Shown in pieces: positions 26,635 to 36,147 of a stretch of 64,000 bases of DNA. Numbering within the stretch: the stretch's first letter is position 1; each line of letters opens with the position of its first letter. The stretch spans positions 186,001 to 250,000 of the forward strand of contig JALTJN010000515.1 in the NCBI GenBank assembly GCA_027076405.1, written 5' to 3'. The notes below the pieces were generated by a model. It did no database searches and was not told the DNA's origin. It was given only the letters and a program-made list of their open reading frames with translations. Source of the stretch: Chromatiales bacterium (GTDB taxonomy: Bacteria; Pseudomonadota; Gammaproteobacteria; UBA6429). A program made the translations under genes and the position numbers.

Positions 26635-27654
26635 TTAGCGGAGAAACAATTTTTGTACACTCAACATACATTTGAATAGTGATGTGCTGATATATCTTTC
26701 AATATGATATCTGTTAATGGTAAATTCATTTTTCAATGGCCATTTATTCGCACCACTTAAATATGAAAAACCTAACTTATATCCTGCCAATCTTGATTCG
26801 CTAATCACTTCTTCATTGAAAGCAGACCGGGTCCCCACCGGATACGCGATCGTATCAATTGAATGATTTATGTTTTTTTCAATAACTTTTTTAGACTCTG
26901 TTAACTCATGTGTTAACTCAGCAGCATCCAGCTGGGAAAGTATTGGATGACTTAACGTGTGTGAACCAAAACTAACACAAGACTCATCCATTTCTTTTAT
27001 TTGTTGCCAATTAAGGGTTTCACTATAATGCATATGGTTTTCGCTGTACGAAAAATCGAATTCTTCATATAACTCTTTTAGCAATTTTTCTCTATCCGAA
27101 TTTGGAATTATCTTAACGTACTCCATAACCTCTTCCAAAATTTGTCGCCTACTTTTTGCTGTACAATTAACTTTAAACTTTTCTCTCACAGCCACCTTCA
27201 TTAAACCTTCATCATAATTCATAATAAAGTACGACAGCCTGTCGAACCAAAGAGTATTATCAGATGAAATAAAATCTGTACTTAAAAAAATTGTTGCAGG
27301 AACATTATATTTTTTAAGGATAGGGAATGCATTTTTATAATTATCAGCAAAGCCGTCATCAAAAGTAATTAAAATTGATTTTTTTGGTAGCTTCAAATTA
27401 TTGATATAACAATTGACTACCTGTTCAATTGAGACTGGTACAAAATTCCTGCTGACAAAAGCCATTTGTTCATCAAACTGCTTACATGATGCGCTGATCA
27501 ATTCAATATCAAATGGGTAGTTATCATCCACATCCATGATACGATGGTATGCCAGTACAACAAAATCATTCTGACAAAGCTTAGTCAAGTAACCATAGAA
27601 TGAGTTAGGTATTAATGTATCAATACATTTAGCTAAAATTTCCTTTTTTGACAT
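26635..27654 (-). CDS. NodB-type polysaccharide deacetylase
   Basis: 339 residues from ATG 27654, with AAGGA a few bases upstream; a TTG ten codons earlier would overlap the previous gene more. The NodB domain begins with VLAYHRIMDVDDNYPF and has LITFDDGFADNYKNAFPIL (catalytic and metal Asp), then SFGSHTLSHPILSQL with the metal His pair and IAYPVGTRSAFN. The helical insert between the first two motifs is long, as in deacetylases of the PgaB/IcaB-like group. It likely de-N-acetylates hexosamines of the exopolysaccharide. No signal peptide is evident. Confidence 0.87.
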   Translation of the reverse strand: MSKKEILAKCIDTLIPNSFYGYLTKLCQNDFVVLAYHRIMDVDDNYPFDIELISASCKQFDEQMAFVSRNFVPVSIEQVVNCYINNLKLPKKSILITFDDGFADNYKNAFPILKKYNVPATIFLSTDFISSDNTLWFDRLSYFIMNYDEGLMKVAVREKFKVNCTAKSRRQILEEVMEYVKIIPNSDREKLLKELYEEFDFSYSENHMHYSETLNWQQIKEMDESCVSFGSHTLSHPILSQLDAAELTHELTESKKVIEKNINHSIDTIAYPVGTRSAFNEEVISESRLAGYKLGFSYLSGANKWPLKNEFTINRYHIERYISTSLFKCMLSVQKLFLR

Positions 27655-27664
27655 AATTGAATCC

Positions 27665-28930
27665 TTAATAGTATAGAGATACAAATATCTTTAATACAAC
27701 TACCCAAGCAATGCAGATCGAGGCAATGATAACATAATCTTTTTGGCCAATTTTAATTTCTTTACCGTAAGCATTACCAAAGACTGCTGCAAGCGCCAGT
27801 AAGAAATACATTGTTTCGTACTCAAGCGTGACAAACATTGAACTTAGTAAATATCCAATTAAACTTAATGCAGTCGCATTTGAGTAAGAAACATACAATG
27901 CATTAGTGCTTGTTGATGAAAATAAGTATAAGTAGCGAAAAGCAATGTAAAGAAATCCCACCCAAAAGAAGAGTCCTGGCATGCCCAATTCGCCCATATT
28001 TTCAATTGATGAATTATGTGCAATCAGAGTGCCTGTGTACGAAGCATAATTTCCCTTGCCAATACCAAATAACGGATTTTGTTGTACCATTTCGATACCC
28101 TGCATCCACATATCAACACGATGTTGTGCCGAATTATTATCGTCTTTAACTTGTGTGAGATGACTAGGTGCAAGCATTAAAGCAGAAAAAGAAAGCGCCC
28201 CTACCAATAAAATTCTTGATATTGATATACCCATTGTTTTCGCTACACGAATAACACCATATGAAGCAAAAATCCCCAATGTCGCCAACAATCCGCCTCG
28301 AGAACCCGTATACCAAATTGCCATGAGCAGGGGTATAAGAGCTATAAAGGCAAATATTTTTTTCTTAGAGCTATAGTGTTTATCAAAATACTGAATAATA
28401 AAAGGCAAACCAATTGTGTAAAGAACACAAAACACACCAGGACCATCAAATATATTTATCCATTGCGTTCTTCCTGTACCACCAGCATCGAGCACACTCT
28501 GATCTACCCAGCCAAGTGGTTGTCCAGCCCAGCCCAAACCATCATTACTAAATTTATGATCAAAACCTTCCCAGACTATGATATAAATAAGAAACAGCAT
28601 CTTCAATACTGATGACTTTAACTTTTCAATATCATCTCCTATTGTCGTAACAACAAGTCTGTACAATATAAACCATTTAATATAGTCAATAATAATTTTA
28701 GTTGTATGCTCATTTTGGTCATTAACTAGTGCAGATAATATAACCCAAAAGATAAAAAAGAGAATAAAATAATCCAGAGATTTAAATTTGAAAAAATAAT
28801 TCAATTTCCCGCTTATTATTATAACGATAAACCATAATGGATATAATAAAACATCCGTACGTAGCCCTACAAAAGGCTCTATCCACAATTGCGGTGCAAT
28901 TATTAATGTAATCAGATAAAGAAATATCAT
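27665..28930 (-). CDS. O-antigen ligase/polymerase-like multi-pass membrane protein (Wzy_C)
   Basis: A 421-residue membrane protein with about ten to twelve hydrophobic segments and a large periplasmic loop before and after the motif WYTGSRGGLLATLG. That Arg/Gly signature and the later HNSSIENMGELGMPGLFFW are typical of the Wzy_C (O-antigen ligase/polymerase) family, which join lipid-linked oligosaccharides in the periplasm. Whether it polymerises repeats or ligates glycan to protein or lipid cannot be decided from sequence. Its start overlaps the flippase stop by 4 bases, so flipping and polymerisation genes are coupled. Confidence 0.84.
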   Translation of the reverse strand: MIFLYLITLIIAPQLWIEPFVGLRTDVLLYPLWFIVIIISGKLNYFFKFKSLDYFILFFIFWVILSALVNDQNEHTTKIIIDYIKWFILYRLVVTTIGDDIEKLKSSVLKMLFLIYIIVWEGFDHKFSNDGLGWAGQPLGWVDQSVLDAGGTGRTQWINIFDGPGVFCVLYTIGLPFIIQYFDKHYSSKKKIFAFIALIPLLMAIWYTGSRGGLLATLGIFASYGVIRVAKTMGISISRILLVGALSFSALMLAPSHLTQVKDDNNSAQHRVDMWMQGIEMVQQNPLFGIGKGNYASYTGTLIAHNSSIENMGELGMPGLFFWVGFLYIAFRYLYLFSSTSTNALYVSYSNATALSLIGYLLSSMFVTLEYETMYFLLALAAVFGNAYGKEIKIGQKDYVIIASICIAWVVVLKIFVSLYY

Positions 28931-30405
28931 TTTTCAGTTCTTAAAATTTTTTTCGAAATAAAATCATAGACATGATGTACCTCAACATCAGTGAGAAAAT
29001 AATGACTTTTAAATAAAACAATAATATATATAAAGACCAATATTAGCTTTATCAATACTGAATAAAATATGTTCACATCAGGAAATAATAATGAAATCAA
29101 AAAGATTAAAATCGCAACAAACAATGCAGAAAACAATTTCATATAGTCATAATTAACATGGAAATATTTTTGTGATTTTATATGCATTAAAATAAGAGAT
29201 AGCACGTCTGTTAAAATCAAAGCATAACAAGCCCCTAATAAACCATATAAAGGTATAAGTGTCAGATTCGCAGATACACTAACAGTTGCAGTTACAATAC
29301 TTATATAGAAAAAATATTTTGTTTTTTTAGCAAATAATATCCCCGTTTGAAGCGGGTAATTCATTATCTTCATAATCGAAGAAAAAATTACAATAGGAAC
29401 AATATTAGCAGCGGTCCAAAAAGACTCATCTGATAAGACTTCCAATATTTCGTTTATTAACAGACTTACCGAGAGAGAAATAGTTAATGTTACATACAGT
29501 AGGTACCTGACAATTTTTGCCTGTATTTGTGCAGCATTCTCCTGTTTCATAATGGAGAATCTAAATGAACCGTATGAACGACTAAATGGCTCTCCAATTA
29601 ATTGCTCAATTATCATGCTAAATTTAATAGCCAGCATGTATATCCCAACCATTGAAAGAGAGTCGTAATAATTAAGACCAAATTTGTCAACATTTGTAGA
29701 AATCAGCTGGGTAATAGTCCCTAATAAAAATGGAAAACTGTAATGTAAAATTGGTATCAGTTTTTTAAAATCAACTTTGACTCCACAGTTTTTAAGTGTA
29801 AATACGCTCAAAATAATCCAGCCAATAAAGACAGCAGTAAAGTTACCTGCGAGTACGCCAACTACTCCCTGCTCAGCATAGATAACTAAATATATATTAA
29901 TTGAAACCTGAATTAATAATTTTGCAATCGCAATATAAACGAAAAATAATGACTTCTCGACAGCTCGCACATATGCAAGACATATTTGTGAAGATAACTC
30001 AAAAACAATAGTTGCAAGTATAAACAATATCCCTAAACTGTATTCTTCAGACGAGAATATAAGAACTGAAATTTCTTTATACCAAAAACCGACAAAAGCC
30101 ACACCGATAATACTAACAATGAGCGAGCTAACATAGTTTGTACTAACGACCTGATGCTTATCTTCTAATTCGTCGTATTCAAAATAAAACCTTAATGTAG
30201 CATGTGCAATCCCCATCGAAAGGAACCCAAATACGACCGCACTGACAGCATAAAAAAGTTCTATTGCACCGTATTCTGAAGTCGTTAAATAGTTAGTATA
30301 TACAGGCAATAATAAAAACGCGCCAATTCTATTAATAATATTTCCAACAGCATATATATAAGAATGCTTAAAGAAACGTGATATATCTTTTTTTTGTTCA
30401 GACAC
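28927..30405 (-). CDS. Wzx-type polysaccharide flippase
   Basis: A 492-residue integral membrane protein with twelve to fourteen hydrophobic segments of the MOP/PST exporter superfamily. The start SHIYAVGNIINRIGAFLLLPVY-like region (residues about 14-35) is the usual oligosaccharide flippase opening, followed by the TSEYGAIELFYAV element. It moves undecaprenyl-linked repeat units across the cytoplasmic membrane. It lies 5 bases after the deacetylase and overlaps the polymerase-like gene by 4 bases. Both partners of a Wzx/Wzy pathway are therefore present, although no Wzz or Wzc chain-length gene is in the window. Confidence 0.87.
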   Translation of the reverse strand: MSEQKKDISRFFKHSYIYAVGNIINRIGAFLLLPVYTNYLTTSEYGAIELFYAVSAVVFGFLSMGIAHATLRFYFEYDELEDKHQVVSTNYVSSLIVSIIGVAFVGFWYKEISVLIFSSEEYSLGILFILATIVFELSSQICLAYVRAVEKSLFFVYIAIAKLLIQVSINIYLVIYAEQGVVGVLAGNFTAVFIGWIILSVFTLKNCGVKVDFKKLIPILHYSFPFLLGTITQLISTNVDKFGLNYYDSLSMVGIYMLAIKFSMIIEQLIGEPFSRSYGSFRFSIMKQENAAQIQAKIVRYLLYVTLTISLSVSLLINEILEVLSDESFWTAANIVPIVIFSSIMKIMNYPLQTGILFAKKTKYFFYISIVTATVSVSANLTLIPLYGLLGACYALILTDVLSLILMHIKSQKYFHVNYDYMKLFSALFVAILIFLISLLFPDVNIFYSVLIKLILVFIYIIVLFKSHYFLTDVEVHHVYDFISKKILRTEK

Positions 30406-30410
30406 GTAAG

Positions 30411-31268
30411 TTAACCCGCCTTTAATAAATCAAGATCTTTCAAGACAGATTCCATCGTAGAAAATTTAAAATCATCCAGCAATGTGTTTAAACGCGAATG
30501 ACAACGTTTTAAATTTGTATAGTGCCTGAAACGTGAAAAGGCAGATGTGCCTTCAATGACAGGCTGCCCCGGATCAACCTCCCAGGGATGAAGATAAAAA
30601 ACAAAAGGTTTATTTTTAGAATTTAATGTGCCCAGCCCCCATTTTGTATATAAATACGGGAATATTCTAAAATATCCTCCACCTGCAACGGGTAAAGTTG
30701 CAAATTTTGTTTTAACAGTAGAAATTGGAAACTCTATAAGCTGATTCCCCATAGGAGTTGTTATAATATGAGGATCAGGAAAAGCATCAGCGATGCCATA
30801 TTTATCATGACGCATTGGAAATATACTTGAGTCATACAGAAATCCCGACTCGTATAAAACATCCAGTGCCCATAATGACTGTTTGGTAATTGAATATGTT
30901 GCTGCTCGATAGCCAATAACATCTTGTTGCGATAGATCTTGCAACAAAGCTCTCGAATCTTGAGTCTCTTTACGAAAAACCTCTTGAGTTTGTTTGTAAA
31001 TTAACTGGTGCGTCATCCCGTGTGATGCAACCTCGTGTCCCTCTTTCGCTATTAGTTTTACAACATCAGGATAACGCTCGGCAATCCAGCCGAGTATAAA
31101 AAAAGTCCCTTTAATATTTTTTTCGTCTAGTAATTGCAATATCAAATCTGTATTTTTTTCAACACGACATTCAAAATCGTTCCACTCTGAAAAATCAATA
31201 TTATTTTTGAACGCTTCAACCTGAAAATAATCTTCAACATCAACAGAAAAAACATTTACTACACTCAT
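30411..31268 (-). CDS. XrtA-locus polysaccharide deacetylase with DUF3473 tail
   Basis: A deacetylase of 285 residues from ATG 31268, chosen because AGG is better spaced to it than to an ATG two codons upstream. The sequence fits the PEP-CTERM/XrtA-locus deacetylase subfamily (TIGR03006): FSVDVEDYFQVEAF at the start, GTFFILGWIAERYPDVVKLI, EVASHGMTHQLIY, GYRAATYSIT and the DUF3473 end with GGGYFRIFPY and FYLHPWEVDPGQP. The Asp-Val-Glu-Asp and HG-x-x-H motifs supply the metal site. It probably trims N-acetyl groups from the glycan. This gene is one of the clearest links to exosortase A-type polysaccharide loci. Confidence 0.92.
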   Translation of the reverse strand: MSVVNVFSVDVEDYFQVEAFKNNIDFSEWNDFECRVEKNTDLILQLLDEKNIKGTFFILGWIAERYPDVVKLIAKEGHEVASHGMTHQLIYKQTQEVFRKETQDSRALLQDLSQQDVIGYRAATYSITKQSLWALDVLYESGFLYDSSIFPMRHDKYGIADAFPDPHIITTPMGNQLIEFPISTVKTKFATLPVAGGGYFRIFPYLYTKWGLGTLNSKNKPFVFYLHPWEVDPGQPVIEGTSAFSRFRHYTNLKRCHSRLNTLLDDFKFSTMESVLKDLDLLKAG

Positions 31269-31292
31269 TAGCATATACCTGCTCTTATCTTT

Positions 31293-32339
31293 TTAGACAG
31301 CATCTTCATCCCACGCAGTCAGAAATATCTCCGGTTCTTTTTCGTTAAAAACAGAAGTTTTATTAAATTTGTAAAAAACAGGTCGTGAATCACGCAGTCT
31401 AAACCCTGTCGATCTAACTGAAGAATCAATGCATTCAGTACCAGTATATTCCACGGATATAGAAACAATGTTATTTCTACGCACATTAAATACAAACATT
31501 GAAAATAATATCCTTGTATATTTCTCTTGATCTAAAGCAAAAAAATCAACTATCAATATAGTCTTGAGTTTATTGTCCAATATATATGCAATATAGCCAA
31601 CGATACCCCCGTTTTTTTTAATGATAAAATAATTCACTTTTGCAGAGGTACATTCCTTTTCTCTCCAGTCAATATAATTCTTGTTACGACGCTGTAATAG
31701 GCAGTTGTTCTTATACCCTGCTTTATCCCATAAATCATTAATAGCGACATTCATATCCTTACGAAATTCGTAATTAATTGAATTTCTATAAAAAGTAAAC
31801 CGCATACCATCAACAATATAAATTGAACCATCAATTAAAGGAGCAAGAAACAGCGATACTACTTTGGGTAAAATCTGCTCAAGATAATGAAAGCTTTTAA
31901 TAATTTTTACATAGCGGTTAATATTCTTGTGCAATTTATATCCTGACCGTTTAACAACAGGTACCGCTTTTGTATTTGGAAAAGAATAAATAAAATCATT
32001 ATCACTTAAAGCCGCAGTCATTGTTGACTTTAACAATTTCAGACCAGGACCAAGCGTTCTGTGATCTTTACTAACAGCAAAATCTCCTACTAAACCGGTC
32101 GATATTACTTCCCCATGAAATTCAAAACATCTGGCGCTAATACCCTGTATACCTACACGTTGCTGACTTTTGCCATGTATTAATACATATAGCTGTGAAT
32201 TTTTATAAATATTTTTTTTATATAACCAGTTATATTTATGTTCAAAATATCTGGTTTTTGGAAAACTTTCATGCCAAAGCTTTAGAATATCATTCTTATC
32301 ACTATCAACACATGCTTCTTGAACAAAATAATCTGACAT
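31293..32339 (-). CDS. GNAT-like acyltransferase, function uncertain
   Basis: A 348-residue protein. The first half resembles a GNAT fold, with VQEACVDSDKNDILKLWHESFP, GLVGDFAVSKDHRTLGPGLKLLKS (the acetyl-CoA-binding beta4/alpha3 region near residue 100) and FIYSFPNTKAVPVVKRSGY. The C-terminal half repeats a weaker GNAT-like pattern (KKNGGIVGYIAYILD), so a tandem arrangement is possible, as in FemAB-type or double-GNAT proteins of polysaccharide loci. It may acylate an amino sugar or the carrier-bound product of the neighbouring cassette. Its stop is 18 bases before the deacetylase start and its start is 2 bases after the NadE-like stop. Confidence 0.65.
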   Translation of the reverse strand: MSDYFVQEACVDSDKNDILKLWHESFPKTRYFEHKYNWLYKKNIYKNSQLYVLIHGKSQQRVGIQGISARCFEFHGEVISTGLVGDFAVSKDHRTLGPGLKLLKSTMTAALSDNDFIYSFPNTKAVPVVKRSGYKLHKNINRYVKIIKSFHYLEQILPKVVSLFLAPLIDGSIYIVDGMRFTFYRNSINYEFRKDMNVAINDLWDKAGYKNNCLLQRRNKNYIDWREKECTSAKVNYFIIKKNGGIVGYIAYILDNKLKTILIVDFFALDQEKYTRILFSMFVFNVRRNNIVSISVEYTGTECIDSSVRSTGFRLRDSRPVFYKFNKTSVFNEKEPEIFLTAWDEDAV

Positions 32340-32341
32340 AG

Positions 32342-33328
32342 TTAACCGTGTGTTGTATACGGGCCATCAACTTTTTCCAGTAATAAAGCTGGCCAATGCT
32401 GCATAGCAGTCGTTCGACGTTTATTTTCAATATCTTTAAAAATAAACTCAACATGTTCCTTATCAATATCTAACCATTCTGAGGCTTCATCTGATGATTT
32501 ATTATTATTGAACGCCCATAATGCGATATCCATTTTATCGTATGCTAAAGCGAAATAAAATTCATCCTGACCTTGAGCAAGGCTGTATGTGTCAGTTGTT
32601 GGCTGAGCATTGCAGACTTCTTCAGGTAGCCCTAAATATCTTGCCAAGGTATATACTTGTGTTTTATATAAATGAGCAATAGGTTTAATATCAGCAGAAC
32701 CATCACCATTTTTAACAAAAAAACCCTGATCATACTCCAGCCGGTTGGGTGTACCTACTACAGCATAATTTAATCTGTCGGCATGAAAATATTCAATATT
32801 CTTTCTTATTCGTTGTTTGTAATTAGTTGATGCAACAATTTGCAAGTAATCTTTTAAACTTAAACGATGTTCTATGATTTCACCATCAGGCTGCTCAACA
32901 ACTAATGCAAAGTGATTTAATGTTCCTTCTTTACCGCCTTTGATTATAATTTTATTTTTCCATGTGCCATCATATTCAGGAAAAACATTTTTAATTGATG
33001 CATCACGCCATTTATAACAACCAATTTCTTCGAGTGTTTTTGCAATATTCTGAATCTCATGCTCAAGCTCTAAGCTTTTAACTACCTGACTACCAAGATT
33101 CACACTGTCTCCGGAAGAATCATGTTCTGGCAGTAATAAGGTGAAGACTTTTCTCTTTCCTACAGCTTGTGCAGCAAGGCCAGCACAAACGGCACTATCT
33201 ACACCACCTGATACCGCAACGACCAGCCCTCTTTTACGTAAATCCTGTCGCAATAGTTCAACAGTCTTTTTACTGATTTTCTCAACTTCCTGTTCAGGAT
33301 CAAATTTTACCAAGTCATTCAAGTCCAT
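32342..33328 (-). CDS. NadE-like ATP-dependent amide synthetase
   Basis: 328 residues of the NH3-dependent NAD synthetase fold. The PP-loop is VVAVSGGVDSAVCAGLA near residue 43, and later motifs GTPNRLEYDQGFFVKNGDGS and HLYKTQVYTLARYLGLPEEV match NadE. It is about 50 residues longer than ordinary NadE because of an insertion around residues 90-150, and the deamido-NAD contact GTGN-x-SE appears as GTPNRLE. It has no glutaminase domain. The gene belongs to a cassette with an AsnB-like amidotransferase, ACP and AMP-ligase. A role in amidating a carboxylate of the glycan or carrier-bound intermediate is therefore as plausible as NAD synthesis. Confidence 0.8.
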   Translation of the reverse strand: MDLNDLVKFDPEQEVEKISKKTVELLRQDLRKRGLVVAVSGGVDSAVCAGLAAQAVGKRKVFTLLLPEHDSSGDSVNLGSQVVKSLELEHEIQNIAKTLEEIGCYKWRDASIKNVFPEYDGTWKNKIIIKGGKEGTLNHFALVVEQPDGEIIEHRLSLKDYLQIVASTNYKQRIRKNIEYFHADRLNYAVVGTPNRLEYDQGFFVKNGDGSADIKPIAHLYKTQVYTLARYLGLPEEVCNAQPTTDTYSLAQGQDEFYFALAYDKMDIALWAFNNNKSSDEASEWLDIDKEHVEFIFKDIENKRRTTAMQHWPALLLEKVDGPYTTHG

Positions 33329-33362
33329 ATTATTTATCCTTAACTACTTTTATAATTGTTGA

Positions 33363-34265
33363 TTACTTCTGCATGAGAATGACACGAATATTGCCATTTT
33401 CATCTTTTACTGATTCAAAATTTTTGTATATGTTTTTTTTCTTTTGACGTTTAAGAATCGCTTCACCCTGCCCCAAGCCAAGTTCAAAAACTAACCAGCC
33501 ATCAGGTTTTAAATATTCCAGTGATTCCTGACAGAGGCGGTTAATAATTTTTATTCCTAGCGCTCCACCATTAAAAGCAAGTTCGGGTTCAAATTTAATT
33601 ATCTCATCAGGTAAATCATCCAATTTCCCCGAAGTAATATAAGGCGGGTTACAAACAATGACATCTACCTGACCTTGTAGCTGCATATCTTTAACTGGCT
33701 CAAGTAAATCGCCTGCAAGAAATTGAATAGAATCATCAAGCTCCAATTGTTTCTGATTAGCTTTTGCAAGATCGATCGCATCCTCAGAAAGGTCCATTGC
33801 GATAAATTTAACGTTATCTTGATGACTTGCTATTGCTAATGCCAGGTTTCCACATCCGGTACACACATCAAAAACTAAAGCACTAGAAAACTTCTCTACA
33901 GATTCTTTTACTTTACTCAAAGCTGCATACCCGAGTAACTCCGTCTCTTTACGAGGAATTAAAGCCTGATCATTTACCTGAATATCAATTCCCATAAACT
34001 CTTGTACACCGGTAATATGTGCTAAAGGAATGCCATCTAATCGTTTCTTTATTATTCCATCTAAAATAGTTTCTTGATGTTGGTCGAGATTTGGTAAGGG
34101 ATAATTATTTACTTTTTGAGAAGCAACAGATTGGCCTGCAGCAACTAACCAAAGTGCCTTTAACGTCGTCATGACAGTGTCTTCAGGTTTGTCTGAAAGT
34201 ACAACCAGATTTTTCTCAAGTTTATTTAATGCTGATTCAAATATTAGCTGCGATTGTGAGTTCAT
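33363..34265 (-). CDS. PrmC/HemK-like methyltransferase
   Basis: A 300-residue class I SAM methyltransferase. The SAM site is VFDVCTGCGNLALAIASH, the acidic loop AMDLSEDAIDLA, and the N-methylation motif NPPYITSG lies near residue 206. NPPY is characteristic of enzymes methylating amide or ring nitrogen, as PrmC does on the GGQ glutamine of release factors. The N-terminal helical domain typical of PrmC is present (about residues 1-95, including LDGIPLAHITGVQEFMG). Its location inside a polysaccharide cassette, overlapping the AMP-ligase by 4 bases, suggests a specialised substrate. It could be a second PrmC; the usual prmC partner prfA is absent here. Confidence 0.82.
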   Translation of the reverse strand: MNSQSQLIFESALNKLEKNLVVLSDKPEDTVMTTLKALWLVAAGQSVASQKVNNYPLPNLDQHQETILDGIIKKRLDGIPLAHITGVQEFMGIDIQVNDQALIPRKETELLGYAALSKVKESVEKFSSALVFDVCTGCGNLALAIASHQDNVKFIAMDLSEDAIDLAKANQKQLELDDSIQFLAGDLLEPVKDMQLQGQVDVIVCNPPYITSGKLDDLPDEIIKFEPELAFNGGALGIKIINRLCQESLEYLKPDGWLVFELGLGQGEAILKRQKKKNIYKNFESVKDENGNIRVILMQK

Positions 34266-35827
34266 AAATTCACCTGCAACATTTTTTTATCAATCTTTCC
34301 ATTAGTAGACTTTGGTAAATCATCAACAATATGATATTTAGCTGGCACCATAAAATTCTCAAGTTTTTGTACGCAAACTTTTTTAATATCTTTAATCGCA
34401 ATATCTTTATCTCCGGTTAAAGACACATATGCATGAATAACCTCTCCTAAAACATCATCTGCAACGCCAATAATTGCCGCATCTTTTATTCCATTAATGC
34501 CGTGCAAAACATTTTCAACTTCTATTGGACTAACTTTTTCACCTCGTGTTTTAATAATGTCATCACTTCGACCTATAAAATAATGTAAGCCATTTTCATC
34601 AACTTTAAATAAATCATGTGTGCATAATATTTTTTCACCCGGCCAGAGTCCGGCTTTCAACATTTTTTTACTTTCATCCGGCTTATTCCAATACCCCATC
34701 ATTATATGAGGACCGCGAACGTGAAGTATGCCCTGCCCTCCTCTCTTAACGGGTTTATCATTTTCATCAAACAAGAATATTTCCGTGCCCGGTATTGCAG
34801 TCCCCACTGAAGAAGGGTATTGGTGCACCAACTCTGGCTCAAGGTAACACACTCTTTTGCACTCAGTTAAACCATACATTTTGTAGATAAGTGCATTTGG
34901 AAATATTTCCTGTAACTGGGAAACGTATTCTGCCGGTAAAGCTGCAGCAGTATTCGTTATCCGAGTGACATCAGGAAATGTAAGCGCTTTTTTAGCATGC
35001 GATTTAAGCAGCATCGAATATATTGTGGGCACTCCGGGAAAAACGGTTGCTTTTGTATCTCTTAATAAATTATAAACTACAGCCGGGTATGTAAAAGACC
35101 GCTCAAGAATTAATGTTGCACCAAGATAGACCGTAAAGAAAAGCTGATATAAACCATAATCAAATGCAAAAGGAAGAAAATTAATAATTCTGTCTGAATG
35201 CGAAAGTCGTAAATACTCGACAAGGCTTTCTATTGAAAATAATATTGACTGGTGTGATTGCATAACACCTTTAGGAAATCCTGTACTACCGGATGTGTAT
35301 ATCAAAGCAGCAAGATCGTTTCCCAGTGCCTTACTGCCACAAGCCAGACTGGCATCATTATTTGTTACTGTATTCTCAAAAATATGATAATTAGCATGAG
35401 TAAAACTTATTTTTGTATCATTACCTGAACAATACACATCGGTAATCGAACTCAGCTGATTAACAACATCAACAAATACATTTTGTAAATGTGCATCGGA
35501 CAACAGTACTTTTGCACCGCTATCTTCAAGAATGTACTTGAGCTTGTCATTTTTGGTTTGCGGATTTATCAACAAAAAAACTGCACCACTCATTGTAATC
35601 GCAAATAGTGCTACAACACAGGGCCAGGTATTGTCCATGTAGATTGCTATACGGTCTCCACGTTGAATCCCCTGTTTTTCTAAATCGAGTGCAATAGAAC
35701 ATGCTTGCTCTAATAATTGCTTATAAGAATATGATTCTCCGGAACACTGAATCACCGTTTTATCCGGATATTTATTACTCGTTGAAAGTAAAATATCTGC
35801 TAAATTTCGATTTGGAGTAACAGTCAT
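34262..35827 (-). CDS. AMP-forming acyl-CoA/acyl-ACP ligase, exosortase A-associated type
   Basis: A 521-residue ANL-superfamily enzyme. The ATP-binding loop YTSGSTGFPKG is near residue 181, followed by KMYGLTECKR, the hinge-proximal GRSDDIIKTRGEKVSPIEVE and the catalytic Lys in PKSTNGKIDKKML. The family (TIGR03098-like) accompanies exosortase A loci and is presumed to load an acyl or amino-acyl group onto the adjacent carrier protein. The ACP gene starts 29 bases upstream of its start on the same message. The substrate cannot be predicted safely: the binding-pocket motif FDYGLYQ deviates from amino-acid-activating domains, which have FDxSxxE. Confidence 0.85.
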   Translation of the reverse strand: MTVTPNRNLADILLSTSNKYPDKTVIQCSGESYSYKQLLEQACSIALDLEKQGIQRGDRIAIYMDNTWPCVVALFAITMSGAVFLLINPQTKNDKLKYILEDSGAKVLLSDAHLQNVFVDVVNQLSSITDVYCSGNDTKISFTHANYHIFENTVTNNDASLACGSKALGNDLAALIYTSGSTGFPKGVMQSHQSILFSIESLVEYLRLSHSDRIINFLPFAFDYGLYQLFFTVYLGATLILERSFTYPAVVYNLLRDTKATVFPGVPTIYSMLLKSHAKKALTFPDVTRITNTAAALPAEYVSQLQEIFPNALIYKMYGLTECKRVCYLEPELVHQYPSSVGTAIPGTEIFLFDENDKPVKRGGQGILHVRGPHIMMGYWNKPDESKKMLKAGLWPGEKILCTHDLFKVDENGLHYFIGRSDDIIKTRGEKVSPIEVENVLHGINGIKDAAIIGVADDVLGEVIHAYVSLTGDKDIAIKDIKKVCVQKLENFMVPAKYHIVDDLPKSTNGKIDKKMLQVNL

Positions 35828-35856
35828 GTCTGTCTTTACCGTGCCTTAAAGCCTGT

Positions 35857-36102
35857 TTAGGCGAGCTTTTTAGCAATAAAAGCAAGGATATTATCTACAG
35901 AATCCAGGTTCTCTGGTACCATTTCATCGTCTTCTATCGTTACGTTAAAATCGTCTTCAATAAAAGTGATGATTTCAAGTATTCCTGTTGAATCAACCAG
36001 CCCTTTTTCCAAAAATGAGTCACTGTTATCAAGCGCAGATTGATCATCTGTGAATAGAAAGTTTTCTAAAATATAACCTCGAACCTTGTCTTCTGTTGAC
36101 AT
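35857..36102 (-). CDS. Acyl carrier protein
   Basis: An 81-residue acidic carrier protein. The phosphopantetheine attachment Ser is S38 in GLVDSTGIL, with the following acidic helix FIEDDFNVTIEDDE. It differs from fatty-acid AcpP, which has DSLD, and matches carrier proteins of exosortase A and similar secondary loci. It would be charged by the next gene, the AMP-ligase, and modified by the phosphopantetheinyl transferase encoded at 41606. It lies between the AsnB-like gene (45 bases upstream on the message) and the ligase. Confidence 0.88.
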   Translation of the reverse strand: MSTEDKVRGYILENFLFTDDQSALDNSDSFLEKGLVDSTGILEIITFIEDDFNVTIEDDEMVPENLDSVDNILAFIAKKLA

Positions 36103-36147
36103 TTAAATCTCCATTTTTACTATATAATACAAATAGTTACGCTATTT

